The translations under genes were made by a program, and so were the position numbers. Of a stretch of DNA of 64,000 nucleotides, positions 15,759 to 30,200 are shown one piece after another. Position 1 is the first letter of the stretch; each line of letters opens with the position of its first letter. Source of the DNA: Aphis gossypii (lineage: Eukaryota; Arthropoda; Insecta; Hemiptera; Aphididae). The notes below the pieces were generated by a model, which saw only the letters and a program-made list of their open reading frames with translations, ran no database searches and had not been told where the DNA came from. The DNA is taken from the NCBI RefSeq assembly GCF_020184175.1, contig NC_065530.1, positions 27,629,260 through 27,693,259 on the forward strand. Direction: 5' to 3'.

Positions 15759-18700
15759 ATTAATCATTTTTTTTATTATATTTATTTACAAAATGATGTC
15801 ATTTTTATTTTTTACTATTCAACGGCCGAAGTACCGTGGACTATTGAGTATTGAGTACTTTTGGAGTCGTAGTCCGTAGAAAAATTGTACAACTGTAGAA
15901 TTTGAGAAAATCACCGTTGAGCACCCGAACACGGCTGTTGTAGTGTTGAGTAAATATTACGTAGTGCACTATAATGTAGTGCGTCGTCCGCAGAATGACG
16001 TATTGACGTCCCACTCGTCATAAATGTATCATATTATTACAGTACTTGTTAGTATACCTCTTTAAACGGTAATTGTCTGTATTGATTAAACACTCTTTTT
16101 GGTTGCGTCCATAGTTTGTCATCTAACTATCTAAGGTACAACAATTTCTAACAATATCATTCCTCCTCGTTCGTTAACCGACTGACAGGCGTCGCGCGCG
16201 TGCAGGTAAAGCCGGTGCGACGTTTTGTTTGTATACAAACCAAAAGTATTTCGGGACTTCGGGACGGCTATTCTAGTATTCTACGATGTATACTACTTCA
16301 GTGTTATCGTTAGTCATTACCGTCCGTCCACTTTCCTACGATAAGTAATTAATAAATAGGTCAATATTTTTTTATTACTCTACGGTCATTGGCTATAGCG
16401 ACGATAACGCGTTAGATTTGATATCAATACATTACCGTTTTTTTTTTCTAATAGGAATAGATAACCGACGCTGTTGCTTTTACTTTTTACTTATATCTAA
16501 ACAACTATCTATGGTGCCCACTGACCGGATTCGTATTTACTATTTTAGGTAGTGATATTATTTATTTTGTATAATTATATTTTTGTAATGATTCTAGACA
16601 ATTGATACCTAGTCCGAACACCAACACATTTTTCATGTTTATTCGTTTTAATAATTATTATGAATAATGATTATCGTTTTTTATTTTTATGATTTATTCG
16701 TTCTACTTATATATATTTATTAATTTATTAGTTCTTACATTAAATTAAATATTAATAATACTGGCACAAGAATACATTGTCTTTTGTTCACAACTATAGT
16801 TATTTTTAATTCCTTGACGTTCATTTTTTACCTAGGTACCTATATTTTGAAAACCTATGTTCAAATTTCATAACTCTAAAGCTTTTCCAATTTGGTACAA
16901 TATTTTATATTTATCACAAGTAGTTCCTATTGAGCCCTACAATTATTCTAATAAATATAGAAACACATTTTTTCGAATTTTACGTTTATTTTTATATTTT
17001 ATTATACATTTATACCCGATGACATTTTGAAAATATTCCTACTTATTTTAAGCTATTACACCTGTTTATACTACTAGTGATAAACTTAGTGATTACATCG
17101 TTCTGCAGTAATAACTAATAAGTCGGTATTGACTATTGACTCGAAAGTTAATAACAATAATTGTATACATGTTTAGATTTAATTATTATAATAAATACAA
17201 TGATTATGACAGAATTAATTCAATCTATTTTATAGGTAGCTAATAGTAAAATAAATTACTATAAATAATTATAATAGCAATGTAAATAGATACCTATATA
17301 ATAAAATATCCTTAGAATTATGGGCTGATAAATCGTATCTGGCCTCCATTCAGAAACGTTTTTCAATTATTTATCATTATTAATTATTTAATTCAAATTT
17401 AACACACCATTTTACAGTGAGCTACTCTATCTAGTATCTATATCTATACTCATCACTACTATACAGCAAAGTAAGTTCCCTGGATTTTTAGTATTTAAAT
17501 CAAATAATGAAATGGTGTCATATTCCTATGTAATAATATTTTTCTATTTAAATTAATAATTTGTTTGAGTTATGTTTTTCTATTTATATACTGATAAGCA
17601 GATAGCCAAAATAGATACCTAGTATTATTATAGTAGTAGGTACCAATAATACGTATTTGTCGGTACTTATAAGTTATAGGTATGTCTCTTTTATCTATAC
17701 CATGATACCTACGTTACATATTTTCATAAAAAATGTACAACTTATCGACTATCACTTGTGGTCCGGTTTAAGGGTGTGGCTGGGTGGGCTATGAATTTCG
17801 AGCCCACTCATTTAAGAAGTGCCCACCAGTGCCTGAAATGGATAATTTATACTATTATGAAATGTACAACATTTTTTTTATGCTATATTGGATAGGTATA
17901 TCTTATTACTTATATGTATGTATAATAAATTACTGTATACATATTATATAACTATATAAGTATTATTAATTATTATTTCTTATTAGTTTATATTCTTTGA
18001 AAAACCTTATAACAATCATAATACGAATTTGACTGACATTCTCTTGACAATCGATTATTAACGCTCAGAAGTTAAACCACTAACCACTGAGAGACTTTAT
18101 GCTTAGAAATAATATTTACAATAAATGAAAAATGTATACGATTTATATTATATTTACATTTATAGGTGAGGTCCATATAAGAATCTCTCGCATAAATATT
18201 TACGACATTGCTATTTAACATTATGTTATTATAATTTTTAACTCGAACCTTTAAACTTTATACACCTTGGTCGTCGAAATTATATTCACTATTATTCGGA
18301 GGTATCTGCTATTCTGATAGGGTATATTTTTTGAAATTCATAAAGGCTACCTATATTATGTGTAAAAAGAAAAAATATGCTCTTGGTCACGGTTAAATTA
18401 AATTATATTATTTTGTATTGTTTAATTATTTAAGAAGGCGCACGTAAATATCTCATGTTATGTTTTATTGATATTTGATAACATAACAATTTTAATATTT
18501 TAACAGTAAGCTTTTAAATAAACATAAATTAAGAAATTCTTAAGAACATACATAAATACAATTAAATTTAGCGTGAAAAAAATCGGTTTTTGAATAAGTT
18601 CATCACCGCTGTATACTTGTGTAAGCACGTTTATCTGTTGTCATTAGTTTTAAATAAAGATTTAAAATTTAAATAGGTATCCACTATTAGAAGGTTTTCC

Positions 18701-19948
18701 TGTTGAAAATATAGTGCAAATATTCCCGTTTTCAAAAAAGTACCGGATATTGAGAGAAGTCCGTTTTTCTATCGTGAGGTTTTACTGTACTATACTATGT
18801 GCATATAAATCATAAGACAAGGACTAAAAATGTATATAGGTAATTGATTTCTGATGGTAGGTATAGGTATTATAGGTACCTAATAAAAATGTTATTAATG
18901 TTAACTTCTGCTCGGTAAATAACGTCAATAAATATAATAATATCAATTGACCCGTGATATTGACCTATATAAACGCATAGCTTATGCCTATTGCCTATAC
19001 TCTATTACAGTCTATACTCTATACCATGATATAATTAATAATTTTACTTATAATTTAGGTATATTATATAATAATTGTTTATTTATTATTATTATGTAGA
19101 CGAACATATTATCACTGTCATTATTGTTTCATAGGTATATAAGTAATGAAAAATAACTCGAAATAAAAAAAAATGATTATTATTAATTATTAGACTAATG
19201 CAATTATAAATAGGTATATACATATGCTATAATAGTTTTGACTTCTGATAAAAAAAAAATAATTACTGTGATCAGAGGAAATATCTACGGAAGTCATCAC
19301 TTTGTTATATATTAATTTATTAATTTTTAAGTTTATCTATATTTGTTTTTTCATTAGGAGGTCATTGTGATGAATGTGATAAATAATAAATTCAATGACA
19401 ATTCATTGCACGCAATTGTACAAAAAAATGATTGTGAGCAGAGACAGCGTATCGTTGCCTTTTTTTTCATTAAAGTCATTAGACGTTTTATAATTTATAT
19501 ACTTATACATACATATACCTAATTACGCATTTAAGCTTTAAGGTAAATCCATTTAATATTTTTGCAAAACATATCGAATATAGAGGTACCTATTATAAAT
19601 ATTAGATAGATATAATAATTTATAAATTACTATTATTACCTACTATAGTTACATCACCTACTTAAAGGTATTACATATTTTTATCATGTTCATACAATCA
19701 TATATTGATGTATTATTATTTATTATTTATTATTGTTTTAAATCAATACGAAAATATATAGTGGAAAAGTGTAAGGTTAAATGAATATAAATAATATAAT
19801 TTATAAATAAGTTCATGAACATATGCATACCATATATATATCTACCATATGCATGGTAGATATATATAGTTTATTACAATTATTATTTATTAATCTCTAA
19901 ATATTCATTAATATTATCATAGTCTGCAAAAAAAGATACTAATATATT
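15759..19948. other. Intergenic, no gene recognised
   Basis: The first ~600 bp is less AT-rich and may be distal promoter of the phosphatase gene. A GC-richer patch at about 17760-17840 (gggtgtggctgggtgggc) looks like a transposon scrap but has no definable ends. A 16-bp-arm palindrome lies at 19833-19868. Several copies of the TAGGTACCTA-type palindrome occur, for example near 16832, 18874 and 19585. Confidence 0.5.
19833..19868. repeat. Near-perfect palindrome, 16-bp arms, 4-nt loop
   Basis: The left arm 19833-19848 and right arm 19853-19868 are perfectly complementary around the loop atgc. The core is ctaccat/atggtag with an alternating TA extension. It could extrude as a cruciform or, if transcribed, form a hairpin. 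No function is evident. Confidence 0.75.
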
Positions 19949-20411
19949 CGTCGGATCCCAAACGGCTCCCGTAGAAAAAAAATTAAACTAAAACTCAGTC
20001 ATGTCAGTACACCTAAATTTTTAAAAGAATTAGAGTTCATGAGTTCATTAGGAGAACAATTTTTATCTAGTAAACAAATTGATAAATGTATGTTTTTTTT
20101 TTAAATTTCTACTTATACATGTATTTTTTAAAAAAATTTAACATTAAAATCTATTATTCTAATATTATTTTAATAAAAAATTCACAATATATTATTTTTC
20201 TATACAAGTTTTATAATTTACTTAGTTTACACCAATAAAAATTTAACCATACCTTTTTCGAGACAGTTTTAAGTCTGTATGAAATGAGAACGAACTTTTG
20301 TTGTAAAAAACCGGAGCCATTTGGATATTTACCTGTTCATAAAACCTTTTTGACGGGAGCCGTTTGAAAAATTGATCTTTTTGTAAAACGGGAACCGAAT
20401 GGGCTACGACC
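19949..20411. mobile_element. Terminal-inverted-repeat element, family not assigned
   Basis: The left end CGTCGGATCCCAAACGGCTC matches the reverse-complemented right end GGTCGTAGCCCATTCGGTTC, and both continue CCCGT or CCGT. Flanks are aatatatt (19941-19948) and attatatt (20412-20419), 7 of 8 identical. The motif ACGGCTCCCGT recurs internally near the right end in inverted form (about 20355-20368). There is no coding potential in 463 bp. An 8-bp duplication suggests hAT or a related superfamily, but the termini are not the usual CAG form. Confidence 0.6.
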
Positions 20412-20419
20412 ATTATATT

Positions 20420-22519
20420 GTTATGTTAATGGCGAAAATTATTATTTACTCCCTGCGTTGTATAATCGCATTTAAAGTCAAACTCAAAGTTTAAATAGGT
20501 AGGTACTACTCATAAAAATAATGTGGTTTTACGGTAAAAATTCCAAGTAAAATTGATGGGGATTCTTGTATCAATTTTAAATCAACATTTATAGAAAAAA
20601 AACGAAAAAATGTTGAAAATGGTATGTGCCTATAAATAACTAAAACAAGCTAAAATAAGTTGTTAAATTTAAATATTTTATCAAAATTTCAAGTAAGTAC
20701 TTACAACTTACAAGGTAAGTAATACCGTATATAGTTGTCGATTATAATTTTTTAAATACTATAACTAACTATTGGCGAAAATTTAAAAAAATATTAGCCT
20801 ATACAATTTAGCAGTTACAATAAGCAGTAAAAGGAACTATTGTACCTGTTCCTCGACATTTTATATTAATAAAAAAATGTATAAGGATATCAAAAATATC
20901 TATTGGTCCTGTTTTACTTAAGCTTTATCTATATTTCACTGTATAGTGTATAATATACATTATACAATGGGTAACATTTTTTTTTTAAGCATTTTACTTG
21001 AACATTATTTTTTTATGCAAGTAATTAAATAAATAAACTAATCAATAAAACATTTATATTACCTATAGTCTATAATCTATATAGCTGGTAGATACGGCCG
21101 TACAGAGCTGGAGTTAAGAATAATAACTGAAGATAATTATAAAATACTCCTATCTGAGAGCTAAGATGTAACTTATAAATTTCAATACCTATAATAGGTT
21201 TTGTATTTAAAAAAAGTTATAACATTTTAACATTTGTATACAAAAAAAGGAGACTACTTTATTTGTGGTTAAATTTCATAATTTCGTACCTAGATGGCTA
21301 GATATTTGGTATTCATTCAAAATTTCAAAACTGCACGAATATTACTGTATTAGATATACCTATATCAACAAAAATGTCTATAACATAATTCATGAAGTCA
21401 TTTATGTAATGTTCATCTGTAAATATTTAATTAACATACAATTATAATATATTTATACATGTATGTAAGTACCTATACCAAATTTCGGTAAACACCGAAA
21501 GTCGATAATCATGACAATGTTAGCTATATTAAATAATTCTAGAATAATTTGAACTGTAAAAAACATATTATGTGTACCTATAACTATATTTTGAAAAATA
21601 CAGTAAAATATTAAAATAAAAATGAGGCTTTAATTTAATATTTAAAAGTATCTTATAAATTTCTTTTACAAAAATCACTTTTACAAATAAATTTGGTAGT
21701 AAAAGTAGTTAAATAATTTTAACTAATACTATGATTACCAACTGTTAGTATTAATACTTAAAAATGTATTAAAAATTGTATTATAACTATAAAGTTAGCA
21801 GGTAATTAATATAGTTACACAATACATGATATTTAATATTTTAATATAGGTATCTAAACATATATAGTCTGGTAGTGGTAGTTATAACGATTTTGGAAAT
21901 TTTCAAATCATTTATTTTAGATATAAATATTTAGGGGCGCTGAACTCGTTTTTGTTAATTCACTAATGTTGTTTTTAATGATGAAACTATTAAAACTATA
22001 CAAATTACAAAACATACTTTGATTTGGTTGGTTATTTAGTCTAGAACTTGTTATAAACTATTTAAATAAATACATATAATATACAGTATACTGATGTGGT
22101 AAATTTATGATTAAAAAAAAAAATAATAATATTCGTACCTAGACAGGGCGTCAGCCGTCAGGGCCCCCACATTCAATTTCGAGCTCCTGTATTAAATGTT
22201 TGTCCGGGCCCTTTATAAAACTTCAAAAATACAATTTACCATGTATATATGATCATAATTTTTGGAATCATATATATTTTTTAGTTATACCAATTATTCA
22301 AATTCAACATTGATTGTTAAGACAGGACATATCAGTCGGGTCAGCTAGTAAATCATAAAAAAATCAAGATTCATAAACTTTTCAACATTAATAATGTCTT
22401 ATTATTTTATTACAATATTATCTAAATTAAAATAGAAAAAAATAAGTATATTTCAATTTATATTTAATAAATTTTTTAAAGTTGAAATTTTATTTTGCGG
22501 GCTTTGAGCTCAGCGTTAT
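20420..22519. other. Intergenic, no gene recognised
   Basis: This is AT-rich sequence. A GC-richer scrap at 22143-22215 begins CAGGGCGTCAGCC and contains gggcccccac and gggccc; it looks like one end of a degraded transposon whose partner end I cannot find. No exon-like sequence is seen. Confidence 0.45.
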
Positions 22520-22857
22520 CAGAGTTGGCAGTATCTTGGATACAATTGTATCTTGTATCGTGTATCTCGATACAATTATATGAAGTATCCAGTATTTTGT
22601 ATCGCGATACTGTTTTTTTAGGATCTTGCCCTTGGAAATTATTTTGTTTGTTTTATTATTAATGTATTATTATTACTGAATAAATGTCAATTTTTATTAT
22701 ATTATTTGCCATTCCCTGTACTTAACGAAGTAACCATCCCCATAATAATAAACATAATTTTTTAAAAAAAAAACAGTGATTAATTTTACTAAAATGTATC
22801 GAATATCTAGTATCTAGTATGTTGATACTGGTTTTTGAGTAATCTTGCTCAACCCTG
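22520..22857. mobile_element. hAT-like MITE rich in GATAC motifs
   Basis: The left end is CAGAGTTGGCAGTATCTTGG and the reverse-complemented right end is CAGGGTTGAGCAAGATTACT. Flanking octamers agcgttat (22512-22519) and agcgtaat (22858-22865) match at 7 of 8 positions. The interior is unusual, with many copies of GTATC/GATAC near both ends. The length is 338 bp and there is no open frame. Confidence 0.75.
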
Positions 22858-24274
22858 AGCGTAATCAATGGTTAAATATAAAATTAACTATTATTAATCA
22901 ATGACTAAGTATATATATTTTTTATAAAATGTTATTCTATAATATTATTTAATATAAAATAAGTATTTCTACTAAAATTAATCGTTTTATCTAATTTAGA
23001 AAAATGTTTTTTTAAAGATTTAGCGCACAAATAAATATAGACACAGAATAAATAAAATTTTATTTTCAATTCACTTAACCTGTGATGTAAGTACTATAAA
23101 ATTTAGTCTAGAATCTCAATTTGTCTCATGCATTTTTTTTTAATCAGGCCTTAATTGAAAACTAAAAATTACTTTTCCAAGAAAATCGAAACTATTTAGA
23201 ATTATTCTTTACAATAAATAATTTACAATATAATTATTAATTTCTATAAGCTGGGTTACTTTTTAAGTTACTTTAAATATGTAAATAAAAGATCTATTTA
23301 CAATTTTAATTTTTCTTAAAGTTTCATTAAAAAAAACTAATGATTCCAGATTCTTTAAAAAATAAATCATATGGTTTATTTTGAATTATATCTTTAAATT
23401 TCTTTACATAAGGTGTTGGATCTCATAATTTTAAGTAACAGTGATGTACAATTTTAAAAAATTATTTACTTTAATATAGTTTCTAAAAATGTATAAGATT
23501 TAAAATTTGTCTGAAAACATTTTTTTTTTTTTGCATATTTGAATAATGTCTTAATAATATTTTATTAGTATTTATTTCTATAGTTTAGTTAGAACTAATA
23601 AATAGAAACATGTTAAACTCAACACCCGTTCAGTCTTATGAATAATTTTATTTATACCTAATACCACAATGTTTCAAATTAAGCATATTATACTAAATAA
23701 TGAATTGTAAAGGATAAAAAATAAGATAAATCAATTTGTCTTTGAAAGTCTGAAATCCATTATTTCATATGTAATATGCATGTATCTTATAAAGAATAAT
23801 AACAATGTCATATAGTTCAGTTAGTACAATTAATGGATACTACAAATGTTCAACAAAAACAATTTTTATTCAAAGCAAACTATAATTTTAATATTTTAAT
23901 TATAGTTGTTTGTTTTAAAACATAATAGATTTGTTTATTATATATAATATATAAAATAATATATTAAGCCTGTCAACAATTAAATTAATAATAAATATAA
24001 TAGGTAATAAAAATAAAAATATAAAATAATTATAATTATAAAAATGTAATCACATCATCAAACTATTTAATTTTCTAGAACTGATAATTTTATAAAACTA
24101 GGTAAATATATACATTATCTAACCATTCAGTAACATATGAAGCATATTGGCAATACAAGCTTAAAAAATTTAAATTATTATTAAAATATTCTCACTCTTA
24201 ACAGTCAATTATCACAATCATAATAAATGGAGATTACTTAAAAATCACCAAAAACAATACAAAGGTTGTAAAAA
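22858..24274. other. Probable 3' UTR of GPR155 plus intergenic
   Basis: This AT-rich region lies downstream (minus strand) of the GPR155 stop codon. It should include the 3' UTR, but the cleavage site cannot be chosen among many possible AATAAA-like sites. No other gene is seen. Confidence 0.4.
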
Positions 24275-27200
24275 TTAGCGGCGATTAAATGTATACAATA
24301 TATTTGATGTATCTTGAAAATGTTCAGTACAATTTAAGTGTCTCAGTACTTGTCCATTCCACAACTTAATAGAATATCCTAATGCATCATCTCGATTTGA
24401 ACAAATATTGTTCTCCACTAACCATGTTACAAGCTCAGAGCCAGTAAATGTTTTCTTATACTTCCATAGTTTCCATCTAGAACAATAAATAATAAAATAA
24501 GTATTTAAGCACTTATAATCAGTTAAATTATAAAATAAATTACCTAGTAAGATGTGTAATTTCTGCCAAACACTTTTCTCTATGCTTAAACATAAAGTTA
24601 TCACATGTTTTTCTTGTATCATATGGAAGTTCTTCCCACGATGGACACTCAATCGGTGATCCTCCCCACCAAAATTTATTCCATCTAAACATAAACAATG
24701 TATATTATGTGTGATTAGCATTATGAAAATATTAAATAATATAGAAAAACTTACGCTCGCACAATTGGTCTATTAATAGATTGATAATTAATACCATAAA
24801 TCAACAATGTGAAAATTGATTGCCCTCTCATTAAAGAAGTTTCAGAGTAAGCTAATTCAAGGTATAGTCCATTTGTTTCACCAAATATTCTCCAAATGGC
24901 TACAGAGAATGTCTGTTGACATAAGATTTTTATTAATACAATTTAGCATACAAGCTTTTCAAATTAATTGGAATATAAAAATATACTTACAACAAACATT
25001 GCAACTGCTTGCATAATAAGTAAAAGAAAATGCTTAAAATATTCATTATTATCCATAACATTGGTTTCAGATTCATAAAGGAGGCCTTGTTTTAAATCGT
25101 CTGTGTCAATACTATGAGTGTCAATACTGTAAATATGTTTAATATAAAAATTAAAAATTTGAAAGGTACTCATAAATTGGTCAAAATTGATATCTTGGAA
25201 ACTGTCCCGCAACTTTTCTACTTTTATTGTTTGATATCACTATTGCATACTACCATTACAGTTAAATATAAATGTACACAAATATATAAAAATCAAATAT
25301 GCTTGTGATCAAATTTTAATAGTATTTTATATAATTGTATAAATGCTATAGATATAGTTCTTAATTTAACGAAAGACACATTTATTGTGTATCTAGTGAA
25401 TTAGTTGGCGCTGACTCACAAAACCTATAAAGTTCCATGGAACACCAGGTAGGAAACACTGATTTAGTTAATGGAACTAATAATAATTCTAAGATAGTCT
25501 GTTAAGTCAAATAAAAGTGGAAAAATCAAATGGAAGGAAGATAAGTAGTGAATGATTAATTCCAACTTGTGACAGCAATGGCACACATTACATAATAAAC
25601 AGATGAATATATTTTAAATTATTAAATATAAGAAGATGGATATATTAAATATTCAAATAAAAACTTACGATTGCTTGGATGTACCTTGTACATCATTTAT
25701 AGTTTCTGAATAAACTACTGCTGGTCTTATTATTTTATGCTTTTGGCGTTGATGCAAGACTAAACAAACAATTGTGCCTAAAAAATGCAAATAATATGAA
25801 TATTGAATGTACTTATTATTCTAAGAATCATTTACAAATTATTGATGAAAGAAGAATCATTGTAAGTGTTGCAGCTTCCGGAGTTCCATACACATAATTT
25901 TGATCAAAATCTGATTTAACAAACAATGGTGGCTGGCAAGTCAACATCAGAACAGATACCAACAATATTGGTACACTAAAAGAAAAATGTGTGAAAAAAT
26001 AATGTCAAAGTCAATAAATAATAATAACTACAATACCCCCAAGATATTATCATGTAGAAGTAAATAATTTTATCTTGGAATTCATCAGTAAATGGCTTAT
26101 GCATTATTAGCAAAGTAAAAGCTAAGCATGCGGTCCAAATGTAACAACTCATATCACCAGCTATACTCAACATAAGTTGAATGTATGTTAAGGGGTGTGA
26201 TTTTGGAGTCTCTGATAAGTATTCTAGTAATACTCCAGTACATGAAATTACCTGAAACAATAATATATTACTTAATTATCAACTTTCATTACAAATACCA
26301 ATATTAGAATATCAAAAACACAAAAATACCTGTGAAATTACTAAGCAAAAAACTACTTTGAATGGTAAACTTTTTAGTTTTTTTAACATAACTAAGATAA
26401 TCCAAAGCTGTAAAAAACAAAAAAAAAATAAGTGTTAAAAAGTGTTGTTTGTTATAAAGATTTATATTTAATATAAAAAAAATAAATGACTTACAGATGC
26501 AGGGATGGCGAATATACTAACGTTGAATTGATACCCTTTTAAAGCTGTTATATTATTTGATGGATCTAATTTGGCTACAGATATTATCTTGGCAGTTAAA
26601 AACATAATTGGAGCTGAGAAGAATACACATAATACCATTGAACTAGCAATCTAAAAAATAAAAATATTAATAAATTATAAAACAATCAAAAACAGTACAT
26701 ACCAAATCCATTTCAAGATTATATGCTGATGCATAAACAAAAACAGCTGGAGCAGAAGGGATCATTCCATATAAAAATCCAAACATGGAAAAGGCAAGAC
26801 TATCGTCAGCATTTACTGTACCAAATTTTCCCAAAAAAATACTTGTTAGTTCTCTAATCACTAATGGCAAAACTATTCTGTAAAATTCAATCAATACATT
26901 AAAAAATGACATTTTTGTTAACTAATTAAAAAAAGATAAATAGATATCTTACAATTTAGCGGCTATTAGAAGTAACGGTAAAATTAAAGCTTCTCCTCTG
27001 AGTTTATTGATATTTCCAACCATTCGTAAACCAAGTAGAAACAATGCAGTAGCAGTAAACGCATTACCAAAAGTCTAAAAAATTAATTGTATAATAAAAA
27101 TGTAGGTAAAACTACAAAAAAAAAAAAAAATACTTACCCCTAAGAAAGTTGTTATCATTTTGGGTGGGTCATGATTAAATACTAAATTAGCTATCATTCC

Positions 27201-30200
27201 TAAAGCTGTCATAAACACGACAGGATTACAAATAATATTCCTTGATATTCGTCCCATTAAAGCAGATCGTCTTGTAGTTTCATGGCGATTATATTCTTTA
27301 CCTAATTCCATCATTGCAAAACCAAATGGATTTAGAATTATTAAATTAATTGGAGCCACAAGATAAAGATATTGAACAAATTCACTATGTTGATGCCTGT
27401 AAAGTGCTTCAACTGAAAAATAAAAATAAATCTATAGGTACTCAAAAATAATTAGAAATTAAATCTATAATATACTAATTGTATAACTTACATATTGGTG
27501 CTCCAATAGCAAAATCATTACTCTGGGTACAGAATATAGCAAATAGAGCAGCCCTAGCCATGTCTGGAGGTCTTGTTACTAATACAGTAATCAAAGCAAC
27601 TGATACAAATACCAAAGTCTTAGATAGGAGTAGCGATCCCAAAAAAACCAAGTTTACAGATGATAATTCTAACACAGCCATATTAACAAATATGAGTGAT
27701 GGTAAAGCAAATGTTCCAACAAATCTATTTAAGCCAATACCAGCAGCATGACTAACCAGGCCCAATCGCCCTGACAAATACCTAAAATAAAGTAAGAATA
27801 ATTGTTAAAATGTATTTATAATTAATTGACATTTAATACAAAAACTTAAAAATAATAATACTAGTAAAAAAAAATAGAAATTGATTGTACAAATAATTAC
27901 CCTGTGATAATGATCCCAAAACACTGAAATAATGCATTATACATATTATTCATTAAGTCTTCGTCAGAATCACTCATATTAATTGCAGTCTTATTTGAAA
28001 CCATCATGTTATAAAATTGTTTAGCACTTGTGTGTGTACTATTGAGTAAACTAAAAAAAAAAAAGATATAGCCTGATTAAAGAACATATTATAAATAGTA
28101 TATGTATTATTTATATATTAAAATCAATCATATTTTATTTATAGAACTAACAACTACTGTGGAATGGTTCATGATACTTATTACAATAATTTAGCTAATA
28201 AATAAGTAATTATAAAAATAACAGTTTAGGTCCGTTCAGGTAAAAGCCTAATCAAAAACTAACAATGAATCTACAAACGATTTAAGGGAAAAGAGAGTAA
28301 TTTAAATTAAAAGTTACAAAAATGTTAATCACTAAGTTGTAAAGGCAGCCTCTTGCACCCTCTAACATCTTTCAAAAAAAAAATTTAATTATACTAATTA
28401 ATATTTACTACCTATTTTCATTTCTTAAATTTTAATAAAATGTAAAAATTTAACAATTTTACCAATACATTTATGTTTGTTATACTACTCTTTGAGAAAT
28501 TTAAGTATCAACAAAAAAATAAAGTTTTCATTACTTAAATTTAAAAAAAAAAACACATTAGCACAAAAAGTCAAGTATATCCAAATATTATATTTATATT
28601 GTACTAACTATCTTTACGCACATACTTGCCAGTTGTTTAAAAAAAATTAATAAATCAATTTTTGATTGATTAACTAATAAAATTAGAAATAGGATTATAA
28701 CCTGTTAAGCAATGTACTATTTCATTGAAAAAGCAATAAAATCAAAATAATCAAATGAGTAATTTTAGGGAACATGTGTAACAAAAATTAGATTTTTACA
28801 TTTATATTATATATATACATATTTATTATAAGTTTTTATTAAATATTGTAATTTAATTTCCATTGGGTCACAATTTTACTTACTGTACATACAAAAATTT
28901 AAATTAATATAATTCTTTTATATTTAATGGAGTTTAACTCAATATTCCACTCAATATAGAGAATGAAGAATGCCAAGAATTAGGATCAATAATTTTGGAA
29001 TTCCTGAACAGTGAACATTGAACTCATACTTCTATACTATATGACTATATATATATATAATATATATATTTGTCACCGTCCACAATATAGAACAAAAAAG
29101 AAATATATATCTCTCAAAACTTTATTAAAAATGAAATCTTTTCTCTATATTAAACCTAACCACTCATTAAAAAGTTATAGAACTATTTATTTGCCTTTAA
29201 CCATTCAAAGCTACTCAATAACTAGCAATATTGTATAATTTAAAATTAAAATAAGATTTTAGCTGCAATACTCATTCAAGACTCTTGAATTTAAATATTT
29301 AATTATTATGTATATTTTAAACATAAACAAAAAATTGTCATTTATTCTCTAAGAGAAAGCTTTTTTTTAAATGTATACAAAATTTGTACTCAAGAATTTT
29401 TAAACTGTGCTAAAACTATATTATACAAATAGGCTTTCTCTATATTATATATGTGATAATTGATAAGTTTTGGTTAAACATAACTTAAATTAATGATGAA
29501 CCACATTACAAATAATCTTTTCCAAATTATTATTATACATAATATAGTCTACAAAAAGAGCTTCTATTAATTGTACAACACCACATGCTTTTTTTACACT
29601 TTGCTCTTATATTTCAATACTTTCTCTATAAACCTAAACAGCAAATTTAGTACTTCTAAATAGTTAGAATTAGTTAATCAAGTTAAGGGCTATAACATTT
29701 TAGGGCATTTGATCTCCCAAAATTTGACATGTTTAGACAATATATTATAGTCTAATAAAATATGTAGATTTATTACATACAGGCACATATACAGGGGGAG
29801 GTTCAACCCCCCCAGTTAGCCCCCCCCCAAAGTTAACAATTTTGTAGTTTATTTATGTCATCATTCATCGATAAATATTTATAATTGTAAATTTTTTTAT
29901 GAACCCTTCCATTTTTTTTTTTGTATACATGCCTGCTGATTTTGTATGTTAAGTATATATATATATATATATATGTCTTTTTTATGTGAGTTTGTTTTAC
30001 AAATAGAAAATCCATACTAAGAACCTAAGTTAAAATTTAAAATTTTGAATTTATTAGAGCAACATACCAAAATTAAAAATAATTTAAATTTGATATCATA
30101 AGAAAAGAAAATTTGACTACAGCTTTTTAATGATTAGGTATATATTCTACTTTTTCAATAGCTCTTAAGAGCTCATTTAGGGCTTTCATTTTTTTATCTA

